A DNA stretch of 64,000 bases from Kaistia defluvii (GTDB lineage: Bacteria > Pseudomonadota > Alphaproteobacteria > Rhizobiales > Kaistiaceae). The DNA is taken from positions 744,001-808,000 of the forward strand of contig NZ_JBEPSM010000001.1 in NCBI RefSeq assembly GCF_040548815.1, given 5' to 3'. The notes under the pieces are model-generated. The model saw only the letters and a list, made by a program, of their open reading frames with translations. It was not told the DNA's origin and searched no databases. Of the stretch, positions 8,425 to 15,981 are shown piece after piece. Numbering within the stretch: the first letter of the stretch is position 1; each line of letters begins with the position of its first letter. A program made the translations under genes and the position numbers.

Positions 8425-9711
8425 ATGTCCGAAGACAGGCTTCCCGGTTTTGCAACGCTGGCCGTCCATGCTGGCGCCCAGCCCGACCCGACCACGGGCG
8501 CGCGCATCACGCCGATCTACCAGACGACCGCATTCGTCTTTGACAATGTGGACCATGCCGCGTCGCTGTTCGGCCTGCAGGCCTTCGGCAACATCTATAC
8601 GCGCATCACCAACCCGACGACCGCCGTGCTCGAAGAGCGCGTTGCGGCGCTGGAAGGCGGCACCGCCGCGCTCGCCGTCGCCTCGGGCCACGCCGCGCAG
8701 CTTCTGGTCTTCCACACGCTGCTGCAGCCCGGCGACGAATTCATCGCCTCGACCAAGCTCTATGGCGGCTCGATCAACCAGTTCAACCACTCGTTCAAGA
8801 GCTTCGGCTGGAACGTCGTCTGGGCTGATCCCGACGATATCGCCTCGTTCGAGCGGGCGATCACGCCGAAGACCAAGGCGATCTTCATTGAGTCGATCGC
8901 CAATCCGGGCGGCATCGTCGTCGACATCGCGGCGATTGCCGCGGTCGCCAAGCGCGCCGGTGTGCCGCTGATCGTCGACAACACGCTCGCGACGCCTTAC
9001 CTCTGCAAGCCGTTCGAGCATGGCGCCGATATCGTCGTGCATTCGCTGACCAAGTTCCTCGGCGGTCACGGCAACTCCATGGGCGGCGTCATTGTCGACG
9101 GCGGCCGCTTCAACTGGACTCGCGAGGCGCGCTATCCCAAGCTGTCGCAGCCGCTAGCCGAATATAACGGCGTCGTGCTGGCCGAGACCTTCGGCAACTT
9201 CGCCTTCGCCATCGCCTGCCGCGTGCTCGGCCTGCGCGATCTCGGCCCCGCGATCTCGCCGCAGAACTCGTTCCTGATCCTGACCGGCATCGAGACCCTG
9301 CCGCTGCGCATGCAGAAGCATTCCGACAATGCCCGTGCCGTCGCCGAATATCTGATCGACCATCCGGCCGTCGCCTGGGTCAGCTATGCCGGCCTGCCGG
9401 GCGACCGCTACCACAACCTCGCGCGCCGCTATGTTCCCAAGGGCGCGGGCGCGGTGCTGACCTTCGGCCTCAAGGGCGGCTATGACGCCGGCGTCAAGGT
9501 CGTCTCGACGGTCAAGCTGTTCTCGCATCTCGCCAATATCGGCGACACGCGCTCGCTGATCATTCACCCGGCCTCGACGACCCACCGCCAGCTGGACGAC
9601 GTGCAGAAGACCAAGGCCGGCGCCGGCCCGGATGTCGTCCGCCTGTCGGTCGGCATCGAGGACAAGGAGGACATCATCGCCGATCTCGAGCAGGCGCTCG
9701 CCGGTACCTGA
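8425..9711 (+). CDS. metY: O-acetylhomoserine aminocarboxypropyltransferase (sulfhydrylase), PLP enzyme
   Basis: Converts O-acetylhomoserine and sulfide (or methanethiol) to homocysteine (or methionine) and acetate. The 428 residues are the usual MetY length, longer than MetZ. The Cys/Met-metabolism PLP fold is clear: FATLAVHAGAQPDPTTGARI, YTRITNPTTAVLEERVAALEGG, and the PLP lysine in HSLTKFLGGHGNSMGG. The ATG at 8425 has a strong GGAGGAG ribosome site. An in-frame start at 8380 is less likely. It works downstream of homoserine made by Hom (13.6 kb). No acetyltransferase (metX/metA) is in the window. Confidence 0.92.
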   Translation: MSEDRLPGFATLAVHAGAQPDPTTGARITPIYQTTAFVFDNVDHAASLFGLQAFGNIYTRITNPTTAVLEERVAALEGGTAALAVASGHAAQLLVFHTLLQPGDEFIASTKLYGGSINQFNHSFKSFGWNVVWADPDDIASFERAITPKTKAIFIESIANPGGIVVDIAAIAAVAKRAGVPLIVDNTLATPYLCKPFEHGADIVVHSLTKFLGGHGNSMGGVIVDGGRFNWTREARYPKLSQPLAEYNGVVLAETFGNFAFAIACRVLGLRDLGPAISPQNSFLILTGIETLPLRMQKHSDNARAVAEYLIDHPAVAWVSYAGLPGDRYHNLARRYVPKGAGAVLTFGLKGGYDAGVKVVSTVKLFSHLANIGDTRSLIIHPASTTHRQLDDVQKTKAGAGPDVVRLSVGIEDKEDIIADLEQALAGT

Positions 9712-9730
9712 TCGGTTCTTTGCGTGGGGT

Positions 9731-9901
9731 AGACCCTCACCCCAACCCTCTCCCGCGCGCGGGAGAGGGAGTTCTGCCGAGTCGGTTTGCTCTTGCGGGT
9801 GGCAGTCTGGGTAGGCTGTCAGGCTTGGATCATGCCGTATGCGTAGGGAAGTGCACCGGCCGAAAACCCTCGCCCGCTTGCGGGAGAGGGTAGGGTGAGG
9901 G
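9731..9901 (+). repeat. Palindromic intergenic repeat R1, copy a
   Basis: Composite element between metY and phaC. The left unit has CCCTCACCCC followed by the stem CCCTCTCCCGC-GCGGGAGAGGG; the right unit ends in GCGGGAGAGGG-TAGGGTGAGGG. The outer arms are inverted repeats of about 22 bases. The same pattern occurs at 28755-28931, 62203-62322 and, as one half, inside cobN at 59035-59072. Confidence 0.85.
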
Positions 9902-9924
9902 CCTTTCCTTCGTCAGGAAGGGCC
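9900..9924 (-). terminator. Possible terminator hairpin after phaC
   Basis: GGCCTTTCCT (9900-9909) and AGGAAGGGCC (9915-9924) form a 10-position stem with one mismatch and a 5-base loop, immediately past the phaC stop on the minus strand. There is no T tract, so intrinsic termination is uncertain. It abuts the R1 repeat. Confidence 0.45.
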
Positions 9925-9928
9925 TAGG

Positions 9929-11761
9929 CTACGCCATCACTTTGACATAGCTGCCCGGCGCGTTCTCGATCGCCTTGACCTTGCGGCCGCCGGGCGTGCG
10001 CGCCTTGACGCGGCGGTCGTCCTGCTGCTCGATCCAGGCCTGCCAGTGCGGCCACCAGGAGCCCGGATGCTCCTTGGCGCGGCCGAGCCAGTCGTCGAGC
10101 CCGTCGCCCTTCGGTGCGGGACCGGTCCAGTACTGGTACTTGCCGCGCGACGGCGGGTTGATGACGCCGGCGATATGGCCGGATCCCGCCAGCACGAAGG
10201 TCACCGGACCGCCGAAGAAGGACGAGCCGTAGAACACCGAGCGCGGCGGCGCGATGTGGTCGTCGCGGGTGGCGAGATTGTAGATCGGGATGGTCACGTC
10301 GCCGAGCGACAGCGCCTTGCCGTCGACCGAAAGCTCGCTCTTGGCCAGCTTGTTGTCGAGATAGCAGTTGCGCAGATAGAAGGAATGGTTCGCCGCCGGC
10401 ATCCGCGTCGCGTCGGAATTCCAGTAGAGCAGGTCGAACGGAATCGGTTCCTTGCCGCGGAAATAGTTGTTCACGACATAAGACCAGATCAGGTCGTTCG
10501 AGCGCAGCATGTTGAAGGAGGAGGTCATGTTCTTCCCCTCCAGATAGCCGCGCACGCTCATCTTCTTCTCGACCGCCTCGATCTGCTCCTCGTCGATGAA
10601 GACCTTGAGATCGCCGGCATGGGTGAAGTCGACCTGGGTGGCGAACAAGGTCGCCGAGGCGATGCGCGTGTCGCCGACGCCGGCCATGTAGGCGAGCGTG
10701 TAGGAGAGCAGGGTGCCGCCGACGCAGTAGCCGATGGCGTTGATCTCTTTCTCGCCCGTGATCTTCTGGATCGTATCGACCGATTCGAGGATACCTTCGC
10801 GCATGTAGTGCTCGAAGCTCTTCTCCGCCTGGCGTTCGTCCGGATTGATCCACGAGACGACGAACACGGTATGGCCCTGCTCCACCGCCCATTTGACGAA
10901 GGATTTTTCCGGGTTCAGGTCGAGGATGTAGAACTTGTTGATCCAGGGCGGCACGATCAGCAGAGGCCGCTTCAGGACCTCGGATGTCGCCGCCTTGTAC
11001 TGGATCAGCTGGCAGACCTCGTTCTGCAGGACGACCTTGCCCGGGGAAAGGGCGAGGTTCTTGCCGATGGCGAAGTGGGACTTGTCCGATTGGCGGATGA
11101 TCAGTTCGCCATTGCCGGCCGCGATGTCCTCGGCCAGCATGTCCATGCCGCGCACGAGGTTGTCGGCGCTCGAATCGAGCGTATCGCGCAGGATTTCCGG
11201 ATTGGTGAACAGGAAATTCGACGGCGAAATCGCATTGGCGATCTGCCGGATATAGAAGCCCGCTTTCAGCCGGACATGCGGGTCCAGGTCGGTGGCGCCG
11301 TCGACCATCTGCTCGGCCCAGCGCGTGGTGATCAGATAGAACTGCTTCACGAAATCGAAGAACTGGTTCTCCGACCATTGCGGGTCCTTGAAGCGGCGAT
11401 CACGTGGATCGGGCTCGGCCACCGGCGGCATCGGCACGCCGGACATGCGCTGCATCATGCTGGTCCACAGCATGAAATACTGGCCGTAAAGCTTTGATTG
11501 CGCTTGGATGCTGCGGCCAGGCTCCGCCGTCCAGTACTCGATTACCTTGGCCAGCGTGCGGACAATCTCGGCAATCTCGTCGGTGAGATCGGCGGAGAGC
11601 TTGCCGTCTTCGCGCGGCTTCAGGAAGGCATTGGCGGCCCGGGTCATGCCCTCGATCATCTTGGCGATGTTCTGGGCGAATTTCTCGGGGTCCTTGATGA
11701 TCAGGCTGATCGGCGCACTGCCGGGGCTGGTGCCGTCGCTTCCGATTTTGTCTTTGGCCAT
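9929..11761 (-). CDS. phaC: Class I poly(3-hydroxyalkanoate) synthase
   Basis: Polymerises (R)-3-hydroxyacyl-CoA, usually 3-hydroxybutyryl-CoA, into storage granules. The product has 610 residues from the ATG at 11761 (MAKDKIGSDG), which has a GGGGAT ribosome site. In-frame starts further upstream (to 11842) are possible but less supported. The N-terminal PhaC domain precedes the alpha/beta-hydrolase core. The lipase-like box is GYCVGG with catalytic C346, and the DDHIAP and GSGHIAG segments carry the expected Asp and His. Tryptophan-rich WWPHWQAWIEQQ is the usual C terminus. No phaA, phaB, phasin or depolymerase gene is nearby. Confidence 0.95.
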   Translation of the reverse strand: MAKDKIGSDGTSPGSAPISLIIKDPEKFAQNIAKMIEGMTRAANAFLKPREDGKLSADLTDEIAEIVRTLAKVIEYWTAEPGRSIQAQSKLYGQYFMLWTSMMQRMSGVPMPPVAEPDPRDRRFKDPQWSENQFFDFVKQFYLITTRWAEQMVDGATDLDPHVRLKAGFYIRQIANAISPSNFLFTNPEILRDTLDSSADNLVRGMDMLAEDIAAGNGELIIRQSDKSHFAIGKNLALSPGKVVLQNEVCQLIQYKAATSEVLKRPLLIVPPWINKFYILDLNPEKSFVKWAVEQGHTVFVVSWINPDERQAEKSFEHYMREGILESVDTIQKITGEKEINAIGYCVGGTLLSYTLAYMAGVGDTRIASATLFATQVDFTHAGDLKVFIDEEQIEAVEKKMSVRGYLEGKNMTSSFNMLRSNDLIWSYVVNNYFRGKEPIPFDLLYWNSDATRMPAANHSFYLRNCYLDNKLAKSELSVDGKALSLGDVTIPIYNLATRDDHIAPPRSVFYGSSFFGGPVTFVLAGSGHIAGVINPPSRGKYQYWTGPAPKGDGLDDWLGRAKEHPGSWWPHWQAWIEQQDDRRVKARTPGGRKVKAIENAPGSYVKVMA

Positions 11762-11891
11762 CGTATCCCCGAATGCCATTCTTCGATCGGGAAGGCGGCG
11801 CTGCTTTCCCCGACGCGCGGAGTGTAATAGCTTCGCGCTCACAGGGATATGATGCGCATGCTATCGACCCGCTTACCACAATGAGTTCAAG

Positions 11892-12293
11892 ATGAATCCG
11901 TCCGGAATCAAGCGGTCCCGTTCCGCGTCGCTCGTCCTCATGCTGGCGCTTGCCGTCTCTCTGGCGGCGTGCTCGCAGCAGCTTTCCAAGACGCTGGACA
12001 ATTCGCCCGATCCCGAGCTGGACCGTCCGGGCGTGTTTCCCAACATCAATGTCGCGGGCGGCGAGCCGCCCGGCAAGCTGATGACGCCGGCCGAGCTGAA
12101 GACCGCCACCGAAGGTCTGAAAGCCAAGGGCGCCCGCAACGACCCGCGCACAGCCGAGGCCGCGCGGCAGCATAGTGCCACCACCAATGCGGCCTTGGAG
12201 AAGACCGCCGCCACGCATGCCAAGAAGGCGCTCTCCGAAATTCAGGAGCGCTGCGGCGAGCCCGGCGCAGACGCCACGAAATGCCCGCAATAA
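11892..12293 (+). CDS. Small putative lipoprotein
   Basis: 133 residues with a basic N terminus and hydrophobic stretch (LVLMLALAVSL) ending in a lipobox-like LAAC. Cys27 would be lipidated after cleavage by signal peptidase II. The mature part is hydrophilic and probably extended (DPELDRPGVFPNINVAGGEPPGKL, then an Ala/Lys-rich helix and two cysteines near the end). It is divergent from phaC and about 90 bases upstream of the aminotransferase. I recognise no named family. Small lipoproteins of this layout upstream of this aminotransferase seem common in Hyphomicrobiales, but that is recollection, not a search. Confidence 0.75.
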   Translation: MNPSGIKRSRSASLVLMLALAVSLAACSQQLSKTLDNSPDPELDRPGVFPNINVAGGEPPGKLMTPAELKTATEGLKAKGARNDPRTAEAARQHSATTNAALEKTAATHAKKALSEIQERCGEPGADATKCPQ

Positions 12294-12310
12294 GGGTGCT
12301 TCCATAGACT

Positions 12311-12330
12311 GCGGTTCGGTGTAGAACCGC
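12311..12330 (+). promoter_or_regulatory. Short hairpin between lipoprotein and aminotransferase genes
   Basis: GCGGTTC (12311-12317), loop GGTGTA, GAACCGC (12324-12330). A perfect 7-bp stem with no T tract, 18 bases past the lipoprotein stop. Could be a weak terminator or leader structure. Confidence 0.35.
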
Positions 12331-12383
12331 CCCGCGCCAGGTGAGGCGCATAACGACTATCCAGGAAAGATGGATTCGGAGTC

Positions 12384-13604
12384 ATGAGCGAGTTCCACAG
12401 CGTGCGGCGTTTGCCGCAATACGTCTTTGAGCAGGTCAACCGGCTTAAGGCGAGCGCTCGAGCCGCGGGCGCCGATATCATCGATCTCGGCATGGGCAAC
12501 CCTGACCTTCCGACCCCGGCTCATATCGTCCAGAAGCTCGCCGAAACGGCCGCTCGTCCGGACGTGCACGGCTATTCGGCGTCGCGCGGCATCAACGGCC
12601 TGCGCAAGGCCCAGGCTGCCTATTACGAGCGCCGTTTCGGCGTGAAGCTCGATCCGAACACGCAGATCGTCGCCACGATCGGCTCCAAGGAAGGCTTCGC
12701 CAACATGGCGCAGGCCATCACGGCGCCGGGCGACGTGATTCTCGTGCCCAATCCGAGCTATCCGATCCATGCCTTCGGCTTCCTGATGGCCGGCGGCGTC
12801 ATCCGTTCCGTGCCGGTCGAACCGGGACCCGAATTCTTCCACGCGATGGAACGTGCGGTCATGCACTCCATCCCGAAGCCACTCGCGGTCGTGCTCTGCT
12901 ATCCGTCCAATCCGACGGCGCATGTGGCCGATCTCGATTTCTATCGCGATGTCGTCGCCTTCGCCCGCAAGCACGAGCTGTTCGTGCTGTCGGATCTCGC
13001 CTATTCCGAGATCTATTTCGACGATGTGCCGCCGCCCTCGATCCTGCAGGTTCCGGGCGCTATCGACGTCGCCGTCGAGTTCACCTCGATGTCGAAGACC
13101 TATTCCATGGCCGGCTGGCGCATGGGCTTCGCGGTCGGCAATGAGCGCCTGATCGCCGCGCTGTCGCGGGTGAAATCCTATCTCGATTACGGCGCCTACA
13201 CGCCGATCCAGGTGGCGGCCACCACCGCGCTGAACGGCCCGCAGGATTGCATCGAGGAGATGCGCCAGATCTACAAGCATCGCCGCGACGTGCTGGTCGA
13301 CAGCTTCGGCCGCGCCGGCTGGCAGATCCCGGCGCCGCGCGCCTCGATGTTTGCCTGGGTCCCGATTCCCGATGCCTTCAAGTCGCTGGGCAGCCTCGAA
13401 TTCTCGAAGCTCCTGATCGAGAAGGCCGACGTGGCCGTCGCGCCGGGCGTCGGCTTCGGCGAGCATGGCGACGATTACGTCCGCATCGCCCTGGTGGAGA
13501 ACGAGCAGCGCATTCGCCAGGCCGCGCGCAATGTCCGTCGCTTCCTTGAAACGGCGGACAAAACGTTGCACAACGTCGTCCCTATCAGCAGCGCCCGGCG
13601 ATAA
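12384..13604 (+). CDS. Class I/II PLP aminotransferase (AlaC / LL-diaminopimelate aminotransferase-like)
   Basis: 406-residue PLP-dependent transaminase. Fold type I signatures are DLGMGNPDLPTP near the N terminus, NPSYPIHAFGF, CYPSNPTAHVADLDFY (substrate Asn region), SDLAYSEIYFD (PLP pyridine Asp) and TSMSKTYSMAGWRMGF with K238 as the Schiff-base lysine. Such proteins upstream of hom are usually annotated as LL-diaminopimelate aminotransferase or alanine transaminase. The alanine/2-oxobutyrate-type activity of AlaC is equally possible. Placement next to homoserine dehydrogenase suggests a role in the aspartate or branched amino acid network. A terminator-like structure separates it from hom. 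Confidence 0.85.
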   Translation: MSEFHSVRRLPQYVFEQVNRLKASARAAGADIIDLGMGNPDLPTPAHIVQKLAETAARPDVHGYSASRGINGLRKAQAAYYERRFGVKLDPNTQIVATIGSKEGFANMAQAITAPGDVILVPNPSYPIHAFGFLMAGGVIRSVPVEPGPEFFHAMERAVMHSIPKPLAVVLCYPSNPTAHVADLDFYRDVVAFARKHELFVLSDLAYSEIYFDDVPPPSILQVPGAIDVAVEFTSMSKTYSMAGWRMGFAVGNERLIAALSRVKSYLDYGAYTPIQVAATTALNGPQDCIEEMRQIYKHRRDVLVDSFGRAGWQIPAPRASMFAWVPIPDAFKSLGSLEFSKLLIEKADVAVAPGVGFGEHGDDYVRIALVENEQRIRQAARNVRRFLETADKTLHNVVPISSARR

Positions 13605-13628
13605 GCCGGGCCCCTCTGGGGCGTTTTT
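13594..13628 (+). terminator. Tandem hairpins with T tract directly before hom
   Basis: First hairpin CCCGGC/GCCGGG (13594-13610) includes the aminotransferase stop codon in its loop. The second, GCCCC-TCT-GGGGC (13610-13622), is followed by GTTTTT ending at 13628, one base before the hom ATG. This is a credible intrinsic terminator, but it overlaps the place where the hom ribosome site should be. Confidence 0.65.
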
Positions 13629-14954
13629 ATGAATCAAGTACTTCGGCTGGGCGTCGCCGGTCTCGGCACCGTCGGCGCGTCCCTGCTGCGTTTGACGCAG
13701 CGCCATGCCAATGAACTGGCGCTTCGTTGCGGCCGGCCGGTCGTCGTGACTGCCGTGACGGCCCGCGATCGTTTCCGCGATCGCGGCCTCGACCTCTCCA
13801 CCGTGACCTGGTTCGACGATCCGATGTCGCTGGCGCAATCGCCCGACATCGACGTCTTCGTCGAATTGATGGGCGGCGCGGACGGCGCGGCGGCCGATTC
13901 GGTGCGCGCGGCGCTCGACGCCAAGAAGCATGTCGTCACCGCCAACAAGGCGCTGCTCGCCAAGCACGGCACCGAACTGGCGCGTCGCGCCGAGAGCAAC
14001 GGCGTCTCGCTGAATTTCGAGGCGGCTGCCGCCGGCGGCATTCCGATCATCAAGACGCTGCGGGAATCGCTCGCTGGCAACCGGGTCGGGCGCGTCTATG
14101 GCATCCTCAACGGCACCTGCAATTACATCCTGACGCGGATGGAGCGGGAAGGCATCGCTTTCGACGCCTGTCTCGCCGAGGCCCAGCGCCTTGGCTATGC
14201 CGAGGCGGATCCGACCTTCGACGTCGACGGCTTCGACACCGCCCACAAGCTGGCGCTCCTGACCGCAATCGCCTTCGGCACCGAGATCAACTCGGATGCC
14301 ATTTATGTCGAGGGCATCCGTTCGATCACGACCGCCGATATCGAGGCGGCGGACGAACTCGGTTACCGCATCAAGCTTCTGGGCGTGGCGACGCGCACCG
14401 AGAGCGGCATCGAGCAGCGGGTCCATCCGACCATGGTGCCGAAATCCTCTCCGATCGCACGCGTCGATGGAGTCACCAATGCGGTGGCGGTCGAGGCGGA
14501 TTTCGTCGGAAGGCTGGTTCTCTCCGGCCCGGGCGCCGGCGGCGACGCCACGGCCTCGGCCGTGATGAGCGACATTGCCGATCTGGCGCGCGGCGACGTG
14601 GTGGGCACCTTCGGCCGACCCGCCCACACGCTGCAGCCCTACCAGCAGGCCGTGATGCGGGCGCATGCCGGCGGCTACTACATCCGCTTGGCTGTCTATG
14701 ATCGGCCCGGAGCTTTCGCCGCCATCGCCAAGCGTATGGCCGAATACAACATTTCGCTCGAATCGATTGTCCAGCGGCGGCGCGCGCCGAAGGCCGATGC
14801 GCCGGAGCATCTGCAGCCGCTCGAGCCGCAACCGGTTATGCTCATCACCTATGAGACCACCGAGTCGCAGGTCAAGGAAGCGCTCGATCGGATTACGGCG
14901 GATGGTCATATTGCGGAGCAGCCGCAGATGATACGCATTGAACAACTGGCCTGA
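13629..14954 (+). CDS. hom: Homoserine dehydrogenase with ACT domain
   Basis: NAD(P)H-dependent reduction of aspartate semialdehyde to homoserine, on the path to threonine and methionine. The 441 residues comprise an N-terminal nucleotide-binding domain (LRLGVAGLGTVGASLL), the catalytic domain with VTANKALLAKHG, NFEAAAAGGIPIIKTLRESL, GILNGTCNYILTRM and GYAEADPTFDVDGFD, and a C-terminal ACT domain from about residue 350 (YIRLAVYDRPGAFAAIAKRM) that normally gives threonine feedback. The start codon immediately follows a terminator T tract and the only purine-rich stretch (GGGG) is inside that stem. glpX follows 15 bases downstream. Confidence 0.96.
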   Translation: MNQVLRLGVAGLGTVGASLLRLTQRHANELALRCGRPVVVTAVTARDRFRDRGLDLSTVTWFDDPMSLAQSPDIDVFVELMGGADGAAADSVRAALDAKKHVVTANKALLAKHGTELARRAESNGVSLNFEAAAAGGIPIIKTLRESLAGNRVGRVYGILNGTCNYILTRMEREGIAFDACLAEAQRLGYAEADPTFDVDGFDTAHKLALLTAIAFGTEINSDAIYVEGIRSITTADIEAADELGYRIKLLGVATRTESGIEQRVHPTMVPKSSPIARVDGVTNAVAVEADFVGRLVLSGPGAGGDATASAVMSDIADLARGDVVGTFGRPAHTLQPYQQAVMRAHAGGYYIRLAVYDRPGAFAAIAKRMAEYNISLESIVQRRRAPKADAPEHLQPLEPQPVMLITYETTESQVKEALDRITADGHIAEQPQMIRIEQLA

Positions 14955-14969
14955 GAGCGGAGCAGCACT

Positions 14970-15971
14970 ATGGCGATGACGGGGAATGCGAAGGCAGCGG
15001 GTCTGGACCGGATCCTGACGCTGGAGCTGGTGCGCGTTACCGAGCGCGCGGCCGTTGCGGCGGCGCGTTGGCGGGGACGCGGCGACGAAATGGCAGCCGA
15101 CCAGGCCGCCGTCGACGCCATGCGTCGCGAGCTCAACCGTCTGCCGATCGAAGGCACCGTCGTCATCGGCGAGGGCGAGCGCGACGAAGCGCCGATGCTC
15201 TATATCGGCGAGAAGGTCGGTCGCGGCTCCGGTCCGCGCGTCGACATCGCGCTCGATCCGCTCGAAGGCACGACGATCTGCGCCAAGAACCAGCCTAATT
15301 CGCTGGCCGTGATCGCGATCGCCGAGGGTGGCAGCCTGCTCTACGCGCCCGACGTCTACATGCAGAAGATCGCGATCGGCCCCGGCTATGCGACCGGCGT
15401 GGTCGACCTCGACGCCTCCCCGATGGAAAACATCCAGGCGCTGGCAGCGGCCAAGGGCGTTCCCGTCAACGAGATCACCGCCTGCATCCTCGACCGTCCG
15501 CGTCACGCCAAGCTGATCGAGGACGTGCGCGCCACCGGCGCCGCGCTCCGCCTGATCGGTGACGGCGATGTCGCCGGCGTCATCCACACCACCAATCCCG
15601 ACGAGACCGGCATCGACATCTATCTCGGCATTGGCGGCGCGCCCGAAGGCGTGCTGGCCGCGGCGGCTCTTCGCTGCATCGGCGGCCAGATGCAGGGCCG
15701 CCTGGTGACGCAGTCCGACGCACAGCGCGAGCGCGCGGCGAAGATGGGCGTCAAGGACTTCGACAAGAAGTTCACCCATGACGAGATGGCCCGCGGCGAC
15801 GTCCTGTTCGCAGCGACCGGCGTCACCGACGGCAACCTGCTTTCCGGCGTGCGTTTCGCTCGCAATGGCGAGATCACCACGGATACGGTCGTCATGCGCT
15901 CGTCTTCCGGCACGGTTCGCTGGATCAAGGCGACGCATCGCGATCTCGAAAAGTTCGACAACGAGGGCTGA
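14970..15971 (+). CDS. glpX: Fructose-1,6-bisphosphatase class II
   Basis: Hydrolyses fructose 1,6-bisphosphate in gluconeogenesis. 333 residues with the lithium-sensitive phosphatase-type metal site of the GlpX family: VVIGEGERDEAPMLYIGE, DIALDPLEGTT (metal-binding Asp pair), and KITACILDRPRH-like NEITACILDRPRH. The C-terminal region GVTDGNLLSGVRF is also conserved. The hom-glpX-recJ order is a familiar alphaproteobacterial arrangement. It starts 15 bases after hom and ends 10 bases before recJ, so the three are likely one transcript. Confidence 0.95.
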   Translation: MAMTGNAKAAGLDRILTLELVRVTERAAVAAARWRGRGDEMAADQAAVDAMRRELNRLPIEGTVVIGEGERDEAPMLYIGEKVGRGSGPRVDIALDPLEGTTICAKNQPNSLAVIAIAEGGSLLYAPDVYMQKIAIGPGYATGVVDLDASPMENIQALAAAKGVPVNEITACILDRPRHAKLIEDVRATGAALRLIGDGDVAGVIHTTNPDETGIDIYLGIGGAPEGVLAAAALRCIGGQMQGRLVTQSDAQRERAAKMGVKDFDKKFTHDEMARGDVLFAATGVTDGNLLSGVRFARNGEITTDTVVMRSSSGTVRWIKATHRDLEKFDNEG

Positions 15972-15981
15972 TCCAGCTCCC

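Noticed and set aside
9731..9901. CRISPR array
   Set aside because: The repeats are few, palindromic, unevenly spaced and dispersed over the window, with no spacers of constant length and no cas genes.
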